A stretch of DNA of 64,000 bases, from positions 1,515,001 to 1,579,000 of the forward strand of contig NC_092563.1 in assembly GCF_037975245.1 (NCBI RefSeq). Direction: 5' to 3'. The translations under genes were made by a program, and so were the position numbers. Shown here in pieces: positions 61,110 through 64,000 of this stretch (its first letter is position 1; each line of letters opens with the position of its first letter). Under the pieces are notes generated by a model. That model ran no database searches and had not been told where the DNA came from. It worked only from the letters and a program-made list of their open reading frames with translations. Source of the stretch: Apostichopus japonicus. Its lineage: Eukaryota; Echinodermata; Holothuroidea; Aspidochirotida; Stichopodidae.

Positions 61110-64000
61110 CTGGGAAAGAGAATTAAATAGTACCAAAGAGTATTATTTCCTGAACAAAATCTACAAGAAAATGATGATGGATTTTTCATCAAATCATTTC
61201 TCAGTTTTGGTTCATTAAACTAGTACGAAATTTGTATGTTTACTTCATTGCCATAACTTGAGTGTGAAATCTTCTCGTTCAAGTCAGGGATGGAACAAAT
61301 TCATATCCACATAGAATCTACAGAACATACACTGTTTCATTGACATTTACACTTACTTTACCACCAATTTCTGACATACAAAGTCAAAATGATATTTCCC
61401 ATTCCCAGAGTCCAGGCACCCTACAGGACCTTATCCCAATATTCTCTTGTTACTTGAATGAGAGTGAGCTGGATATTGTATAACATGAAAAACCTCTCTT
61501 TTTGTGTAATTCTCTCATCAATCTCTCTTTCCCTCTCCATCTCTCATCCCAGCAAGTGAAAAATATCTTCAATTCCTGGGAATGTTGTTCACCACTAACA
61601 TTCAATGAAGAAGACTTAGTGTAGTATATACAAAGAATCAAAGCAACTTGGGATACAAAGGATTTTTTATATTCGATATTTGACCGGATTTGCGAGCACA
61701 GTAGCTAACAATGCATTTAAGAAATATATAAAATCAGCTTTTTAATATTTTGAAATTTGAATATTTTGAAATTAATAATTTGAAATTTCAATACACTTAA
61801 AGGAAACCTGGATTATGCACTTAGATCCCCCACTAGCAAAAAAAACCCACTTTCACTCCCTATCACAATACAGTATTTATTTTCATCCTAAACTATCACA
61901 CATAGTATCTGCCTGCAAGCCTAACCTGCATTAGAGTAAAGTCAATGTTAGGCTATGCTGCAGCCTATAACAAACTCCTTTTGAACTGCTTTTCATATTA
62001 TGGTTTGATTTCCTAGTTGCATCATTTAACAGGTGTAAATTTAACATTTGAAAGATGTATTCTTGCTTATATTTCCAGCTCAGGTCAAATGTTGTGATAA
62101 CATAAAAATATATCCCAATTAATATGAATTGTGATTCACATTGGTATCGTTCGTTCTGATGAAAGTTGTATGTACAAACAGCACCCACTTGTAATGCAAC
62201 GACCTATGCAGTTAGCGACACAGTTTAGCCAATGGCAATTGGTTCCAATTTCTCTGGTACTATGTACGGATGCCCATAAGCTAATTTCCAATTGCCAACA
62301 AACTCTCCAATTGTTGTGAGGTGTAACGCACATTTTATCTAATAGGCTGGTCTGTTGGAGATACAGTAGATTACGAAACAAGGTTTCCACAATTTGACCT
62401 CTGGTGACTCCAACCGAATTTGACCAGTGCCACAACATTCAATAGGCTTCTTCCACTCAATGTGGTTCTTCTTCACACAAAATATGAGATTGGTCCAAGT
62501 TTCCTCTATGATATATCGTGTTTACAAGGTTTTCACAACTTGACCCCTAGTGACCACTAATGAACTTTGACCTCGACCAAAAACAATACGCTCCTTAATG
62601 TGGTACTTCTTCACACAAAATATGAGATTGATCCAATCTTCCCTTCTTGAGATATCGTGTTTACAAGCAATGTATCACACATACTCATCCGCCTGCATAA
62701 CCACATACAGTAGGTTTACGATTATCATTGAAACCAAAGAAAACTTCAACATTTATATCAAATTTATTCCACCTTTACTACTCTCCTCATGATATAAATA
62801 TATATTTCAAAGGAAATTTATAGCATTTGTCGTACAAATTGTGTAAGTAACAAGATGTGCGTGGTACAACCTCAATTTTATTTATGAAATGCTGTATTTA
62901 GACCCAACAAATTTGTCACTGTTATTCTTCAAGGGCTGGGAATGTCCTCATATATTTGCACTTCTTATCTCATTTCACCTGTTTGTAGTTTACAGTTGTG
63001 GCTTCATGTACAACACTGTGCAGTAGGTCGTCCCAAAATATCTTGTTGGTTGACATGACATAGAATTCCAGACTATAAAGTGGAGTTTAACAATGAGCCT
63101 TTAATTAGAGTTAGGATTCTAGTTATAGTTATTCCTTTTGCAAGTCTAAAAGGGAGATCTATTTGTTAAAAATCTCCCACTGACTAATATGAATAGAAAG
63201 TTAAGGTTATGTATCTAGACCTTTTCAACCCTAACCCCACACTGCTCCCTTCCTTACGCTACAGAAACTTCTGGATTGTGTTGATTTTCAAAATCCAGTC
63301 ATATTTTGGGGGCTTAATCAAGCAAATCAGGTACAGTATCCAGCTAGATTTGTAATGCCAAATCTGGGATATCCCTACACACAACAAGAAACCTCATCAC
63401 CAATTCCATAATAATAGGAAAAGGAACATTTGTGTTCTTTAGTTTACCTATATCAATTTTGTTACCCTTTATGAGCAAGGTCAAGGATGAAGCTAAAACC
63501 CACCTTTGCAACATAGCCTAGGCCAACTAACAAGTAACATACCAGTATGCCTAGGCCTACACCTAATTGGGCCAAATAAGATTGCACTCTAAATGGGTTT
63601 TTTTCTGCATGTTAAATGGTGCCGACACATTCAGCATAGGCTGTCGTCAATTTTACTGTGGCAAAACCAAATGGGCGATAAACTAACACAGTAACAGCAG
63701 TAACAGTAAATTCCTGCTAACCTGAATGTAGGTTAGTCTAAAAACAATACCTGACGTTTATTAACCTGTCCCTGATTCATGCTGCGTGAAATGTATTAAT
63801 AAATTCGCTACACTTAGGGATTGGGTAGGCTAAATACTAAGTCTACGTGTGTAGGCAGTATGACAGTATGAGCATGACACTTGACAGAACTAAGGAAGTG
63901 TTTTGCCATGGCTAGGTCACACATGTTGCAACGCTTGTGAACGTTAGGCTACCACAGTACCATGTACAGTTAACAACGGAAAATCGTTTTTCCGACGATA
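61110..64000. other. PRPF4B first intron or upstream sequence
   Basis: I could not identify an exon that begins with ATG on the minus strand and ends in phase 2 at a GT donor, as the first visible PRPF4B exon requires. The stretch holds a two-copy repeat at 62.4-62.7 kb and TAGGCCTA-like words at 61910-61970 and 63510-63570. The first exon is probably beyond 64000. Confidence 0.45.
62380..62675 (+). repeat. Two-copy dispersed-type repeat, about 138-bp period
   Basis: CTTCTTCACACAAAATATGA recurs at 62468 and 62606, each followed by GATATATCGTGTTTACAAG or a close variant, with TTGACCTCTGGTGAC/TTGACCCCTAGTGAC between. The wording is typical of high-copy repeats in marine invertebrate genomes; no terminal structure was found. 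Confidence 0.65.

Overview
This is a eukaryotic, AT-rich, intron-dense genomic window with four protein-coding genes, all read from spliced exons with consistent phases. The proteins match animal families closely: a kinesin-14 of KIFC3 type, MPHOSPH6, KIF15 (kinesin-12) and PRPF4B (PRP4 kinase). Long introns, a tRNA-derived SINE, a degraded CR1/L2/Jockey-like LINE, hAT-type and other non-autonomous DNA transposons, and clusters of TAGGCCTA-like words suggest a marine invertebrate deuterostome, perhaps an echinoderm. The species call is inference; the gene calls are strong.

Layout. 339-3315 (+): last two exons of the KIFC3-like gene, whose 5' part lies left of the window. 3.5-6.0 kb: tail-to-tail intergenic/3' UTR space. 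6040-9860 (-): complete MPHOSPH6 in five coding exons. 9861-10615: a 755-bp divergent spacer, probably a shared promoter. 10616-41646 (+): complete KIF15, 34 coding exons and 1409 codons plus stop, including one U12-type AT-AC intron. 41.6-48.0 kb: tail-to-tail intergenic space with microsatellite, hairpin and a 113-bp tandem array. 47977-61109 (-): PRPF4B, 13 exons from the Lys/His-rich N-terminal region to the stop; the start codon was not found and probably lies beyond base 64000. 61.1-64.0 kb: PRPF4B first intron or upstream sequence.

The genes share a cell-division and RNA-processing theme: KIF15 is a mitotic spindle kinesin, MPHOSPH6 an M-phase phosphoprotein and exosome cofactor, PRPF4B a spliceosomal kinase, and the KIFC3-like protein a minus-end microtubule motor. 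Nothing shows that they act as one system; the only structural link is the head-to-head MPHOSPH6/KIF15 pair.

The non-coding part is unusually rich in tandem arrays (units of 24, 30, 40, 48, 65, 73, about 90 and 113 bp). Two press directly against splice sites. Two PRPF4B introns also carry tandem duplications of an exon end with its 5' splice site, one of them in frame. I did not find a new multi-gene system. The most notable points are the AT-AC intron of KIF15, the duplicated splice sites and large mixed-charge exon of PRPF4B, and two non-autonomous transposon families with visible target-site duplications.
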